Of a stretch of 64,000 nucleotides of DNA, positions 1-10,204 are shown piece after piece. A program made the position numbers and the translations under genes. The DNA comes from Patiria miniata. Taxonomy: Eukaryota > Echinodermata > Asteroidea > Valvatida > Asterinidae. Each line of letters opens with the position of its first letter. Position 1 is the stretch's first letter. The notes under the pieces were generated by a model. The model ran no database searches. It had not been told where the DNA came from and worked only from the letters and a program-made list of their open reading frames with translations. Location of the stretch: assembly GCF_015706575.1 (NCBI RefSeq), contig NW_024037074.1, positions 806,001 to 870,000 on the forward strand. Reading direction: 5' to 3'.

Positions 1-578
1 GCCACTGCTATCCCACTTTGATTTTCAATGTACCCTGCATTGACCACGGTATAACGTGTACAAGCAGTGAATGGGCAGATGGGCTCTGGTACAAAATTGG
101 ATCAATATTGTAAGACTCCTGTTGTGTGGGGCGTGGTGTTTTACCAAGACCAAGTGCTCCATGGTACCTTCAGCTTTGTGTTTGAGTGCCATGCATCTTG
201 AGCAATAAATGCCCTACATGAGTAAATACACAGTATTGCATTGACATGCTGAGCTATACTGGTCAACATACAGTTTAAACAATTTCCCTATTTTTAGACA
301 TATTTGTAAAAGCAGACTACTGTATGTTAGCATACTTTTCATTGAAGAGTTTTGTCATTACTTTTTGTCCTGTAAAACTGACACCAGGAATTCTGGTGCA
401 ATCCACTTAACATTCTAACTGCAACATACCCAAGGGCTGTTACAATTACAAGACCATACTCTTACACCAAGCCACTACAATTGCAAACATGTGGGCTCTC
501 TTTCCATTCATCATTAGAAAAACTACACTTTGTCAGTATTTGACTTTTGATGGAATTTGCATCAGGATAATTTACATT
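1..578. other. unassigned non-coding DNA
   Basis: AT-rich sequence with no open frame of note, no recognisable protein motif and no clear repeat structure. I see nothing I can assign. Confidence 0.5.
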
Positions 579-747
579 TTACAAATAATGAATGTTTCAT
601 GTTCGTGCAATGGTAAGAATAATTCCATTCGGTGACAGATAAAATGTTCCATTCCACTCAGATTCGCCTCGTGGAATGGAACATTTCATCTGTCACCTCA
701 TGAAATTATTCTTACCATTTGCACTCACAAACATTCATTATTTGTAT
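579..747. mobile_element. palindromic hairpin element (MITE-like)
   Basis: Two arms of about 75 bp, roughly 579-655 and 672-747, are near-perfect reverse complements around a short loop. Each arm runs from an ACAAATAATGAATGTTT end, through an AATGGTAAGAATAATT block, to an inner GTTCCATTCCAC / GTGGAATGGAAC stem next to a GTGACAGAT motif. The inner stem recurs at 52.65, 59.09 and 59.76 kb, so this belongs to a dispersed hairpin family. No coding capacity is visible, so it is most likely non-autonomous. Confidence 0.7.
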
Positions 748-1135
748 ACTATAATTACTGGCACTGTATAATCAGTGCTTTTCAACAGAAATTAAAACCA
801 ATAGCAAAAGCTATCTTGAAAGGACAATAGTATCATTTGCAATTACAGAAATGTGAATAAAATGGCTGACTTTTCAGCTCAAGTGTCATGTATCTTTTAA
901 AGATCATGTACACAATTTGTGCTTTTATTTAACAAGTTATTTCAAAAGGCAGATTTTTGAGTACTTGCAAATGATCCTGTCAAGCCATGTTACTTCCAAC
1001 CTACATGTAGGCTAATGAGGGCTTTACTTTTAAAAGATATGCCAGGCCTGTACAGAGGATTTTAAAATGAGTGTCATGTATCATTTCTATCGGGGAGTGT
1101 TCATATCAAGTCGTAAAGACTATTCATAAGATGGA
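748..1135. other. unassigned spacer
   Basis: AT-rich spacer between two inverted-repeat elements. No coding signal is visible. Confidence 0.4.
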
Positions 1136-1386
1136 ATTTGCATCAATATTAGGTTTTGTCCTTCATCGACGTATAAACACTGTGTACTCAGTTTAGTTCA
1201 ACCCGAGTGAAAGTCAGCAAAAGCACTCAGGTGGGAATCGAACCCACAACCTTCTGCTTTGTTGAGCAGACGTCTTACCACTCGACCACCAAGCACGTGA
1301 GGTTGTTTAACTTTCACTCGGGTGTAACACACCGAGTAGACAGTGGTTATATGTCGGCGAAGGGCAAAACCTAATTATTGCAAATT
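1136..1386. mobile_element. inverted-repeat element with tRNA-like core
   Basis: About 85-bp imperfect terminal inverted repeats (about 1136-1222 and 1298-1386) pair along their length. Landmarks are TTAGGTTTTG near each outer end and ACCCGAGTGAAAGT at each inner end. Between them lies a 74-nt tRNA-like sequence on the minus strand. There is no coding capacity. It looks like a MITE that has captured, or been built around, a tRNA-derived sequence. Confidence 0.65.
1223..1296 (-). tRNA. tRNA-like sequence (probable tRNA-derived pseudogene)
   Basis: Read on the minus strand it has an A-box-like TGGTCGAGTGGT and a B-box-like GGTTCGATTCC. A perfect 5-bp T stem (GTGGG/CCCAC) closes a 7-nt loop. 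An anticodon-like hairpin has a TCTGC/GCAGA stem around an 8-nt CA-rich loop, and the variable region is short. The terminal 7 nt can pair only with several wobbles and a displaced base, and the anticodon loop has the wrong size. It is therefore probably a tRNA-derived pseudogene or a SINE-type pol III head rather than a working tRNA. The anticodon cannot be assigned safely. Confidence 0.4.
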
Positions 1387-4300
1387 GTAAAGACTTATAT
1401 TGTGGAAGCAAAATGTATGCATAATATAAATCACACAACAAAAGCATGATTTAGCTAAATAACACTTTTCAAAGATACATGTACTAGAACCCATCTCTGG
1501 TGCAGGCCTGCATATTTTATTTTAACTTTTAGTCACTATAGCGCACCAAAACTGCCCTGCCTGTTACTCACTGTAGCACCAAAATTGCCCTAGCACTCTT
1601 AGGGTACATTCGAGTACAATGTACATGTAGCTCACCCGGATCGATGTCTCTGGTTAGCCCCTTGCCGTTCAATTCACTCCAACGTCTCGAGTCAGCCACC
1701 ACAGAAACTGTTCAAGGACCAAACTCAGTGGTGGAAACAGGTCCCATGCATACAAGTGTTGTTCATTTCAAGAAACGAACACATTTGGCGGCTAGACAGC
1801 GAAAATGTCGAGCGGACCCAAAAATCAACTTATTTCAAGCAAAAGGGTTATTATTTATTTAGTTAATTTCAACTTAAGAGGCTGTAATTCCAGCCCAACA
1901 TTTTACTTTTGCAACTCTCTAAAAAGCAGTAAATCTCAAACTTAACACCCAGTCTGAAATGGGCATTTTGTACGGACATCACGTGAGGATCGTGATGGCC
2001 CATGGTTGAATGTTCGATTAGTCCGGCTGTCATAGCTAACGTCTCCCTTTACAGAGTCGATCCCAGTGAGCTACTTAAAGGCACCCTATGATTATTTTTT
2101 TCAGTGAATAAAATACACTGTAATAAAATACAGACCAAGATTCTAATGGGTTAATTATATTGAATGACAGATATAAAAATCATCAGTTAAAAAAAGATTG
2201 CTCAGCCATTTGGAAGAACATAAATTGCAATTGGTCTCAAATTAAAGCTGATGGTCAAGTGCATTACACACTACCAAAGCTTATATATCATCATAGTTCC
2301 TTGATTGTTTATTTAAGCACAGTTTTGTAACTGATGCATTTTGTTATGCACACCCTGTGTAACAGCTATTTAAAGTGCTTTTGGGCAGCCAGGGGAGAGT
2401 AGGATTCTCAAAGGGAAGAAAATGGCGTATATCGCATTTTGGAAATACACTCTTCATATGTTCATACACCACACAACAAACATTTCATATTACAGCTTTA
2501 GCTAGAAAAATATTCTCACTAATAGGAAATTAGATCTTCATCATTCAATCCTAACTATGAGGTGTTTTTTTGCGAAAAATAGGGAGGGGGATTTCCACAA
2601 ATGACTTCTTTTATCAAGTGGTACTAACTTTTCTTTCTTTTTGTTTGTAAGTTGTGCACCATGTTACACAATTGTTAAAAACTCGATTAAAAACTGTTTT
2701 CTTTTTACATTCTTGCAATGGTTGACATGTACATAGAACTCTCTGAGAAGTTGCAGTTATATAAAAGAGAAGAGATATAAGCCACAGAAAAAATCACTAT
2801 CTGATATGCTTGTTCTGTAACTTTACAGAAAACGTTGTTGCTGACCAAGGTTTGGTCAGTGACAGATGACATAGTTTGGTTTGAATTAGCATTTTAAAGA
2901 GATTTTACCCTTCTGATCAAACGTTTGTTTGAAAGTGATATTTATGGGAGTATGCACTCTGTATGCCTAACAGCAACAGTGACACCTTCCCTTGAATATG
3001 GCCACTTGGTCAGTTTGTCAGGCAACACAACCTACATAATGACACACTAGCAGGGCAAATTCATCAAGGCAACAGAAAGGGATACAGGGGAAAAAAGTGG
3101 CCCAAGTGAATCAAAGAGGACCAAGCTCTCGGTGAAAGATTGATTCAAACAGGAAAGAGGTACAAGCATATAAGGGCAGCCAACCTCCAGACTGGACAAA
3201 GTGCTGGGTGGAAAGGTACATAGTTTACAATGGAAAAAAAATCATGTTTTTACTGTTTACATGCCAACTTAGTTGGCAGGAAAATGAACGAACACAGATA
3301 TTGACTAGATGCGTATTGTGATTTGCAATGTTTCAAAGTCACGACAAGTAATCCACAGGACCAAAACAATTAATCCACAGGACAAAAACAAAAGAAGAGG
3401 CCAACAAGCACTGTGTTATTCAGATGAGTTTTCACCATGGGAATTACACATTTTTCTTTCGAGATATTTTCTTTTAAGAATGATTAAAAAGTATGGCACA
3501 GTCTTACCTAGCAATTGCAATTGGGACAAGCTCGTGTTTCCATGACTCCTGGTCTCCATTCTGTGCATCATCAGTGACAGGAGATGCTAATGAGACGAGA
3601 GAAGCTGGGGCTATCCTTGAGGACTGGATGACTCCTGACTCCTTGGCTATGGAGATGCTCCTCACAGAGTAATCATAAATGCTCCTCCAGTGAAGGTAAA
3701 CGAAGCAGGTTTATTGTCCCTGGGTCCAGCACAGGAGTAAGATGCCATGGGTATAGAAGACCCGTAGGCTTGCTAAAGTGGGGACACATTGCTATGGGTA
3801 CCGAGTCCTTGGGTATTGGTGACCCATCGGACTGTCCAGTGAGGATGGGCTAAAACATGTCACCTCCAGGATGTCGATATCTTAGTGGTGGCTCAGCCAT
3901 AGGAATCAGTGTCAGCTTGCTGCCAACAGATCCTTGCTGGTGCCAGGTTGGGCAGTTTATCACTATCCCATGTCTGCCAAAGGATCTGTATTCACCGAGT
4001 CTCGTAGGTGATGTCTGGCACTTCACCACATTCGCAGCAGATTCTCCAGGTCTGGACTTCAGGTCCTGCTTGTCCTTGTGGGATTGTAAAAGGCTGTGAA
4101 TACTGATTAGTGTGCCCTTATAAAATAGCATAGCTAACCACCAAACAACTGGCCAGTGGTAAGATGGTCTTCCAACTGACATTCAATGTGGCACAATGCA
4201 GAAGTTTCATTGGAGTCAACATTGATTTGAATTTGTTGACTCTCAAGCAATTTGATTGTCAGAGAAAGCAAACCCCAAGTATCCTACATGTACATGTACA

Positions 4301-4398
4301 TATTAAGACCTGTTCTGTATACCAATACTTACTCTAATACAGTAAAATGCCATTTTTAATATATTTGTAAAGAGGCAAATTGTTTTTAATTCATCAAT
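1387..4398. other. unassigned DNA, no recognisable gene
   Basis: About 3 kb with scattered short open frames (for example 3857-4099 plus and 3850-4182 minus) that match nothing I know and show no splice-site framing. Composition varies but there is no clear tandem or inverted structure. The opposed overlapping frames at 3.85-4.18 kb look like chance. Confidence 0.4.
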
Positions 4399-5055
4399 GT
4401 TGGCAGTAGCTTTAATCCTTCATCATTGCCTTCAGTATTATTCCCATGAAATATTCACATCCACCTCAAAATTTCAAAGTTAAGCTGATGAGTATTGATT
4501 CAGACATAATAGAGTTGACAAAGTATGAAAGGACTATAATTATTACCATATCGGGCCGTCGGGACACATGCTATGAATCATCAATAAAAACATATGTGTA
4601 CGAGTAAAAACTGTTCTAAATCACTTGAGTACTATATTATTGAAACATTTCCCGAGCTTTCTTATTTAAAAGAATTAAATTCACATTTTACTGGTATTTT
4701 TTAACAGTTCTTGATAGTCATGAAAACACAGAGTAAAATATCTTTGGTAAGAAAGTTTGCACAACATCCATATGTCACAAGAATAATAGATTGCCATTTT
4801 TATGTTTCAAAGTAGGCCTATATTGTGTTTAAATGAAATTAATTAGAGAACAGTTTCCAAATTACATTTTGATGAAACACTGAGGCACACAGAGTATGGT
4901 GGCATTAAGTTTTAATCACTTTTTTTTGCAGTTACTTTAACCCTTCATTGCCAAAGGTATTATTCCAATGAAATTTTAAAATCCATTTGCAAAGTTAAGC
5001 TGGTGAGTACAGAATATTGATTCCGACACATTAGAGTTGTATATGACTTGAAGCT
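4399..5055. repeat. diverged direct duplication (about 130 bp, twice)
   Basis: About 4399-4530 and 4928-5055 share an ordered set of words: a GCAGT-CTTTAA start, CTTCATTGCC, TATTATTCC-ATGAAAT, CAAAGTTAAGCTG-TGAGTA, ATTGATTC-GACA and TAGAGTTG. The copies are clearly diverged. The spacer at 4850-4900 (TTTCCAAATTAC to ACTGAGGCACACAG) also has an inverted relative at about 11811-11862, so this belongs to an old dispersed repeat. Confidence 0.5.
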
Positions 5056-5133
5056 TTGCATGGCAAATGAGATAAAATAGAGCAATTTTTGGGTAACACC
5101 ATGTGGAAAGAAATCTCTTCTTGGAAGAAGTGT

Positions 5134-5149
5134 GGTTCTGAAAAGAACC
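5134..5149 (-). terminator. histone-mRNA-type 3' stem-loop
   Basis: On the minus strand the sequence is GGTTCTTTTCAGAACC, a 6-bp stem around a TTTC loop. It is preceded by CCAACC and followed by ACACA, then by a purine-rich CCAAGAAGAGA stretch. This is the layout of metazoan replication-dependent histone 3' ends: stem-loop bound by SLBP, then a histone downstream element that pairs with U7 snRNA. No histone reading frame is recognisable just upstream (higher coordinates), so this is either an orphan or a remnant of a moved 3' end. Confidence 0.6.
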
Positions 5150-5305
5150 GGTTGGTTGAGTGTATAACTCGACATTTTGGACAGTGTGCTCTGTCCGTCC
5201 TCAGGAGGGTGAGTGATGAGATGTGAGTGATGAGTTCTTGGAAGAGTTTAAGAGCATCACCATCGAGGCTGCAGACTTGAAACAAGACATACCAGTACGC
5301 TATAA

Positions 5306-6137
5306 GTGGACAACTCTTTCGTAGTGTGGCCACATGCCACAGAACAACTCCACACCTTCCTTGACTACATCAACCAGCAACACCCCCCTCGTCGAGTTCA
5401 CTGTGGAACAAGAGCAGAACAACATCTTAGCCTTCCTCGATGTCCAAGTAACCCAACGCCAACGCACACCGACCGATACCTACATAAGACATCCTTCCAC
5501 CACCCACGCTTCAAGTCAGCAGTCAGCAACACCCTCCTCCGGCGAGCCTACAACACCTGCGATCCAAGCCCATCTCAAGCAAGAGCTCCATCACATTAAG
5601 ACATCCCTCAAGTTCAACGGCTACAAGAACATCAGCACCGACACTTTTGTAGTGTGGTCACCCTACCCTACATCGGCCACATCTCCCACAAGCTACGAGT
5701 ATCTACCAAGGTCTATCACACAGCTCCACACAAGATACAAGCTCAACTACAGACACACAAGGACAAACAAGACCTGAATACCATGGCAGGAGGCTTTCAG
5801 TATACCATGTGAGTGCGGCAATGTTTACATCGGAGAGACAGGACGTGACCTCAAGACAAGAATCAAGGGACATCAAGCACATGGCAGGAAAGGAGAAATC
5901 GACAAGTCAGCCATCATCAAGCACTCACGCAAGCAAGATCATCGCATCCATTAGGACCAAGCCCGCATCATAGCTCCAGTCACCCACTGGCACCCAAGAC
6001 GCATCAGAGAAGCCATCGAAATTTACTGAAACAACACAGTCACTCAAGACATCGGATTCCACATCAAAGACATCTGGGCACAACTCATCAAGCAGCATGC
6101 ATCCAACACAGCTCAGCACACCAGCAACCAGCAGCAT
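5306..6137 (+). pseudogene. Penelope-like retroelement: RT C-terminal part plus GIY-YIG endonuclease, frameshifted
   Basis: Plus-strand peptide segments follow the Penelope-like order. A VDNSFVVWPH segment matches the RT catalytic box, with the second Asp replaced by Asn. FLDVQV and TDRYLHKTSFHHP follow, then a linker, and then IPCECGNVYIGETGRD with RIKGH at about 5800-5880, which is the GIY-YIG nuclease. The segments alternate between two frames and stops follow at about 5953, so the copy is dead. The N-terminal RT fingers are missing. In the family the RT copies the element and the GIY-YIG domain nicks the target. A transcript-like tail continues to about 6.4 kb. Confidence 0.85.
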
Positions 6138-6796
6138 GCAACCAACAACACCTCAGCGGATCCAGCATCCTACATCCGGCACACTCCGGTGCACAAGCAT
6201 CCAGTCACACCCCACTGCACACGCACAGCCATAAAACCGTCTCCATCATCCACATCTCATCAATCACCCTCCCGAGGAACGGAGTGCTGCGTACACAAAT
6301 TGTGGCAGTAACATACTGTTGGAGGTGTGCCATCACTTCATGGTGACATGGCCGTTTTTATTAAAGTTTGGGGATGTGTTCTCAAGGAAAGATGATAGCA
6401 CACCATATGCCCAGTTTATCCCACGGGTGCATCCATCTTTTTTGTGTGTGTTTATATCTCATTCAAGTGGTCATCTTGTTTGATAAGTCTTGCATTTGGC
6501 CATGAATCATTCGTGTGGTGTCTCCCATTAACTACTACAGTAGCTATGGTGGCGTGGTGGCAGCATGTGGTTGTTTTAATAATTTATTATTTGTTATTTA
6601 TATTTATTTGGATTATTTATATTATTTGTTGATTAATTTAAAATGTTTCCTCACTCAGTTTCTCTTTATTGTTATTTATTCATAGACTCATTGTTCATTT
6701 CATATAATTATATTATATGATTTTTTTTTCACAATAGTTTAGTCGAAATACTTTCAGTTATCTGATCATTTCATTCAATTTTGTTTTGTTTTCCAG
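6138..6796. other. Penelope-like 3' flank and AT-rich intron-like DNA
   Basis: The first 250 bp probably belong to the untranslated tail of the Penelope-like copy. The remainder is AT-rich and ends in the pyrimidine-rich acceptor TTTTGTTTTCCAG before the NHL exon, so the distal part is probably intron. Confidence 0.45.
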
Positions 6797-7404
6797 ATGA
6801 CGTCATTGTATCGAATCAGTGGGTGTGTGCTCATTCCGACAAGATGATGGTTTACCATAGAGACACTACGCACAAGTGTGACTTCCACGTCGTGCCGGAG
6901 GTTGGCAATGCAGACAATAGCCTGTTAAGCCTAGCAATCATGCCAAATGGTAACATCATAGCGGGTCTCAAGAAAAAGGAATTGATTGAGCTCGATCCCA
7001 GGGATGGTGATATTCTACATACCATGCCAGTAAAGATACGACCTGGCTTCTTGGCTGTACTGAGCAATGGTTGGATTGTGATCAGTGATTGGGAGCAGGG
7101 ACTAGTGGAGATAGTGGAGGTTTCTAATGGCAGCGCTGTGACTGTAAACACAATCCGGCCAACCATCGACGGAAAACCAGTGAAATACTGCAAGGGTGTT
7201 TGCAGCAAAAGTTCGGGTATCTACATTGCAACAGACACAGGGTACGTCAAGACCGGTCACATACACCACTATAACTGTACCGGTCAGTTTGTCAGCTGTG
7301 TGGCCCAGGGTCTGTACGACCCCTATGGCATCACATTCACAGAAGACAGCCAGCAGCTGACAGTGGCTGACCGGTACTCAATTAAGATGTATCACAAAGT
7401 GTGA
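6797..7404 (+). CDS. TRIM/NHL-type beta-propeller, terminal exon
   Basis: An open frame of 608 bp starts in phase 2 after a strong acceptor (TTTTCCAG) and ends at a TGA. A polyadenylation signal AATAAA follows at 7422-7427. The roughly 200 residues show repeated short strands with NHL-type punctuation, such as LAIMPNGNII, GFLAVLSNGWIVISDW and DPYGITFTEDSQQLTVADR. The last is a typical closing blade. Such propellers form the C-terminus of TRIM2/3/71-like E3 ligases, which are greatly expanded in lancelets and echinoderms, and bind RNA or protein partners. The RING, B-box and coiled-coil exons would lie upstream but are not recognisable here. It may be the intact last exon of a gene broken upstream. 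No frame damage is seen. Confidence 0.75.
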
Positions 7405-7439
7405 TGCATATAATAATCAGCAATAAAATGTTTTGTATG

Positions 7440-7481
7440 AATGCATGAATGAATGAATGAATGAATGAATGAATGAATGAT
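7440..7481. repeat. (ATGA)n microsatellite
   Basis: About ten uninterrupted ATGA/TGAA units directly after the NHL exon and its polyadenylation signal. Confidence 0.85.
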
Positions 7482-7939
7482 GAACAGGTACAGCCGACAA
7501 ACACTGCACGGCTCAACAAAGAAATAACCATGATCGAGCTCATGCTGGGTCAATTACTGCCCAATCATCTCAAGAAACACAATTGTTAAGAACTCCACAT
7601 CCACATCCAGTATTTGGCAGTCAATCCCATTACACTTTGGTTTCCAGAACTTTACTAAAAGTCTTGATTGGTAAAACTGACAATCACTCATAAAGCTTTA
7701 TTGCCATCACACTCATAAAGCTGATGCTGCAAAGCCTTCAACAATTGAGGGAAACAAACCAGGCCAATTTCAAGACCAAGCAAGACCAAGCTATTGAACA
7801 AATCAAGGGGCATCTCATCAAATATCAAGACATCGAGACGAGTCTCAAGATTTTCCACCACTTCCTAAGCAGGAAACCACCAATGAGAGGACAAAAGAGA
7901 AAACGGTGAAACAATCAGCAGGTCAACAAAGACACAAAC
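7482..7939. other. unassigned region upstream of histone-type hairpin
   Basis: Contains a 61-codon plus-strand frame (7724-7909) with Gln- and Lys-rich sequence ending in a basic QKRKR tail, followed 30 bp later by the histone-type stem-loop. The peptide is not a histone I recognise, and the frame may be accidental or part of a retroelement. Confidence 0.3.
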
Positions 7940-7955
7940 GGCTCTTTTCAGAGCC
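7940..7955 (+). terminator. histone-mRNA-type 3' stem-loop (canonical)
   Basis: GGCTCTTTTCAGAGCC, flanked by ACAAAC upstream and ACTACA downstream, with a purine-rich CAAAAAAGAT 13-22 nt after the stem. Stem, TTTC loop, flanks and spacing all fit the metazoan replication-dependent histone 3' processing signal. It sits 30 bp after the stop of a short basic open frame that is not a core histone. It is either the remnant of a histone unit or an SLBP-type signal co-opted by other sequence. Confidence 0.7.
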
Positions 7956-8424
7956 ACTACATCTTCAAAAAAGATACTTAATCCGCATCTTAATCTAATC
8001 TGTAACATATGATGGCAAATAGAAACTGACCAAAACCTGTGAGGCAAATAAAAACATAGCTCAAACTACAAGCTATACTCGCCACAACTCACAACTCGAC
8101 TGAGTAAATAAAACCCAATCACGAGCTAATTCGGCCAAAAAAACCCCAAAAAAACCAATGAACATGTTATATTCATCATATCGTAAGCTATCCATCTCAT
8201 CAGAGAAAACAGCCATGAGTAAAGGTTTAAACTTTGTTCCCACTCCGGCCAAACCCACCCAATGCTCACTCACTGATAATATTAACCACTACCAAAAATG
8301 AATGAGACTTGCATACCTCATGCAATACAAACCCCAACAAAGACCATTCAAACCTTTGTGAGGAACTTTCCAAAGTGTTCTTCCTATTGAAAGAACGAGA
8401 TACAGTCACTACAAGCAAGGCCAC
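7956..8424. other. unassigned DNA
   Basis: No recognisable coding sequence. AT-rich, with A-runs at 8139-8155. Confidence 0.35.
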
Positions 8425-8665
8425 TACGTACACTGTTTAACCAAGAAGAATTGTGATTTCATATGGGAGGAGGAGTGTGACAGCTCTTTCAACACCCTCA
8501 AGACAGGATTGCAGGAGGCGCCTATCCTGGGTTACTCTCAACTGGAGAGCCAATACATACTCGATCTGATGCCAGCAGGGATGGGATCGGTGCAGTTCTC
8601 TCGCAAATTTAGGAAGGGAACGAAAGAGTTATCGCCTATGCAATCTGGCATTGTCCAAACCAGGT
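8425..8665 (+). pseudogene. Ty3/Gypsy-type retrotransposon, RT-RNase H junction fragment
   Basis: A plus-strand segment reads LTKKNCDFIWEEECDSSF, then LKTGLQEAPILGY and YILDLMPAGMGSVQFS. This follows the Gypsy pattern of a W-x-EC-x-x-F helix, an AP-x-L-x-Y strand and the RNase H first strand with its catalytic DAS-type motif. The catalytic Asp-Ala-Ser is replaced here by Met-Pro-Ala. A frameshift follows, after which ERVIAYA appears in another frame. The fragment is short and has no LTR nearby. Confidence 0.65.
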
Positions 8666-8699
8666 GCCTACCTATGTTGCCCAAACCCTACGTGTTCCA

Positions 8700-8871
8700 C
8701 AACCCTAACCCTAGAAGCATCTACATGTAACCCTAAGAATCTAACCCTAAGCATCTAACCCTAAGCATCTAACCCTAAGCATCTAACCCTAAGCATCTAA
8801 CCCTAAGCATCTAACCCTAACCATCTAATCCTAACCATCTAATCCTAAACCTAACCCTAAGCCTAACCCTA
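8700..8871. repeat. telomere-like minisatellite (14-bp unit)
   Basis: Starts with CCCTAACCCTA and continues as about seven copies of a 14-bp unit, AACCCTAAGCATCT, drifting to AACCATCT and then AACCCTAAGCCTA. It looks like an interstitial tract derived from the animal telomere hexamer (CCCTAA) with an 8-bp intervening block. Confidence 0.8.
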
Positions 8872-9319
8872 AGGATTTTGGGGAACATAGGTTGGGGAGC
8901 ATAGGTATTGGAGAACATCGGGCAGACCCTGTCCAAAGTCAAACCTAATTACTTTGTAACAAGGCGTAAATTGCTAACTGTTGTCCACTTCCTCAAGCAC
9001 TGAACGCAACACCTCTATGGGCATTAGATTATAAACCGGATAGATCATGGCTCCCTGTCATAGCTCGCAAACTTCTGCAATCCATAACCTGGGTTCTGAA
9101 GGAGAAAAACGCAGCAGTCAACCATACCAGAGTGCTGTATCAATAAATGGTCCAGCATCAAAAACTGGTCCAACTGGGACCAGTTCGAGTGAGCTGGTGC
9201 CAGACATCGATCTTGAGGAGACATTGAGCTGGACTGTTACCAAGATGACAAAACGTTCATCGTCACCAAGTTTCAGTCCGGCATAACAACCAAGATCAGA
9301 AAAGGATGTGGATGTTTGA
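8872..9319. other. unassigned DNA upstream of the RT fragment
   Basis: An open frame at 9047-9286 is not recognised. It does not align with the RT order expected upstream of the next feature, so the retroelement is probably 5'-truncated near 9320. Confidence 0.35.
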
Positions 9320-10204
9320 CATCATCTGGATAGAGCTCAACGCGTCAAAATTGGGCCTGTGCTTTCAGAATTTGGTTACCCCAGTGGTGGTGTCCCGCAG
9401 GGAACATTATCTGGACCCAAGGATTTCCTGGTCCAGATTAACGACCTGGAAACTCCATGCCCTTTGTACAAGTACGTGGATGACAGCACTATATTTGAAA
9501 TCTGCAAGAAGGGGTCTGCGTCAGCACTTCAAGAATCTGCAGACATTGCTTCCCAGTGGTCTCTGAGGAATGACATGAAAATCAACGCTTCAAAGACCAA
9601 AGAACTCCTTATTTGTTTTTGTAAGGACCCATCTCATTCAGCCAATTTGCCTAACATTTCAGTTGATGGTAACACCATTGATAGAGTCACACAGGTCAAA
9701 GTTTTGGGAATAATACTATCCTCAGACCTAACTTGGAATGCTCATGTTGACCACATAGTTCGTAAGGCTAGTAAAAGACTGTATATGCTGTATCAGCTGA
9801 AACGTGCAGGTGTGTATCAAGCTGACCTACTTAAAATTTACTTGTCAGTGATAAGACCAGTTCTAGAATATGCCTGCCAAGTATGGCACAGCAGCTTGCC
9901 TAACTACTTGTCCAACAAGATAGAAATGATACAGAAGAGAGCCATAAGGTGTATATACCCAGGGCAGAGTTATAACCCTACATTAGTTTCTCTCGGCATC
10001 CGATCACTGCATGAAAGACGTAAGGAATTGTGCATGGCTTATTTTCAGAAACTCCAGGATCCGTCTCATAAATTACACAGCCTCCTCCCCCATCCCCGTG
10101 AAGTGTCATATAATCTAAGATCTACCAATAAACTGCCCCTCCCCAGGACCCGCACAGATAGGTTTAAAAATTCTCTTATCCCATGGTGCCTTTTTAATCA
10201 GTAG
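9320..10204 (+). pseudogene. CR1/Jockey-group non-LTR retrotransposon, RT palm-thumb and C-terminus (5'-truncated)
   Basis: About 290 residues are open in one frame. QRVKIGPVLSEFG and GGVPQGTLSGP (RT motif 4) come first. YVDDSTIF (motif 5, both catalytic Asp present) is at about 9473-9496. INASKTKEL, VLGIILSSDLTWNAHV, RPVLEYACQVWHSSLP, IQKRAIRCIYP and a tail SYNLRSTNKLPLPRTRTDRFKNS follow. This order is standard for CR1/Jockey-like elements, where the protein reverse-transcribes element RNA at a nicked target. The endonuclease and RT fingers are missing and a stop precedes the fragment at 9317, so it is a typical dead-on-arrival copy. The remaining frame is intact, which suggests a fairly young insertion. 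Confidence 0.9.

Noticed and set aside
1223..1296. Functional tRNA gene
   Set aside because: The anticodon loop has eight bases, the acceptor stem depends on several wobbles, and the sequence is embedded in an inverted-repeat element. Kept only as tRNA-like.
3850..4182. 110-codon minus-strand frame and 80-codon plus-strand frame
   Set aside because: Overlapping on both strands, no recognisable motif, no splice framing.
5134..5149. Plus-strand GAAA-tetraloop hairpin as an independent RNA motif
   Set aside because: The reverse strand fits the histone 3' stem-loop in loop, flanks and downstream element, so the minus-strand reading is preferred.
8700..8871. A true chromosome end
   Set aside because: The tract is short, its unit is 14 bp rather than 6 bp, and ordinary sequence continues on both sides.
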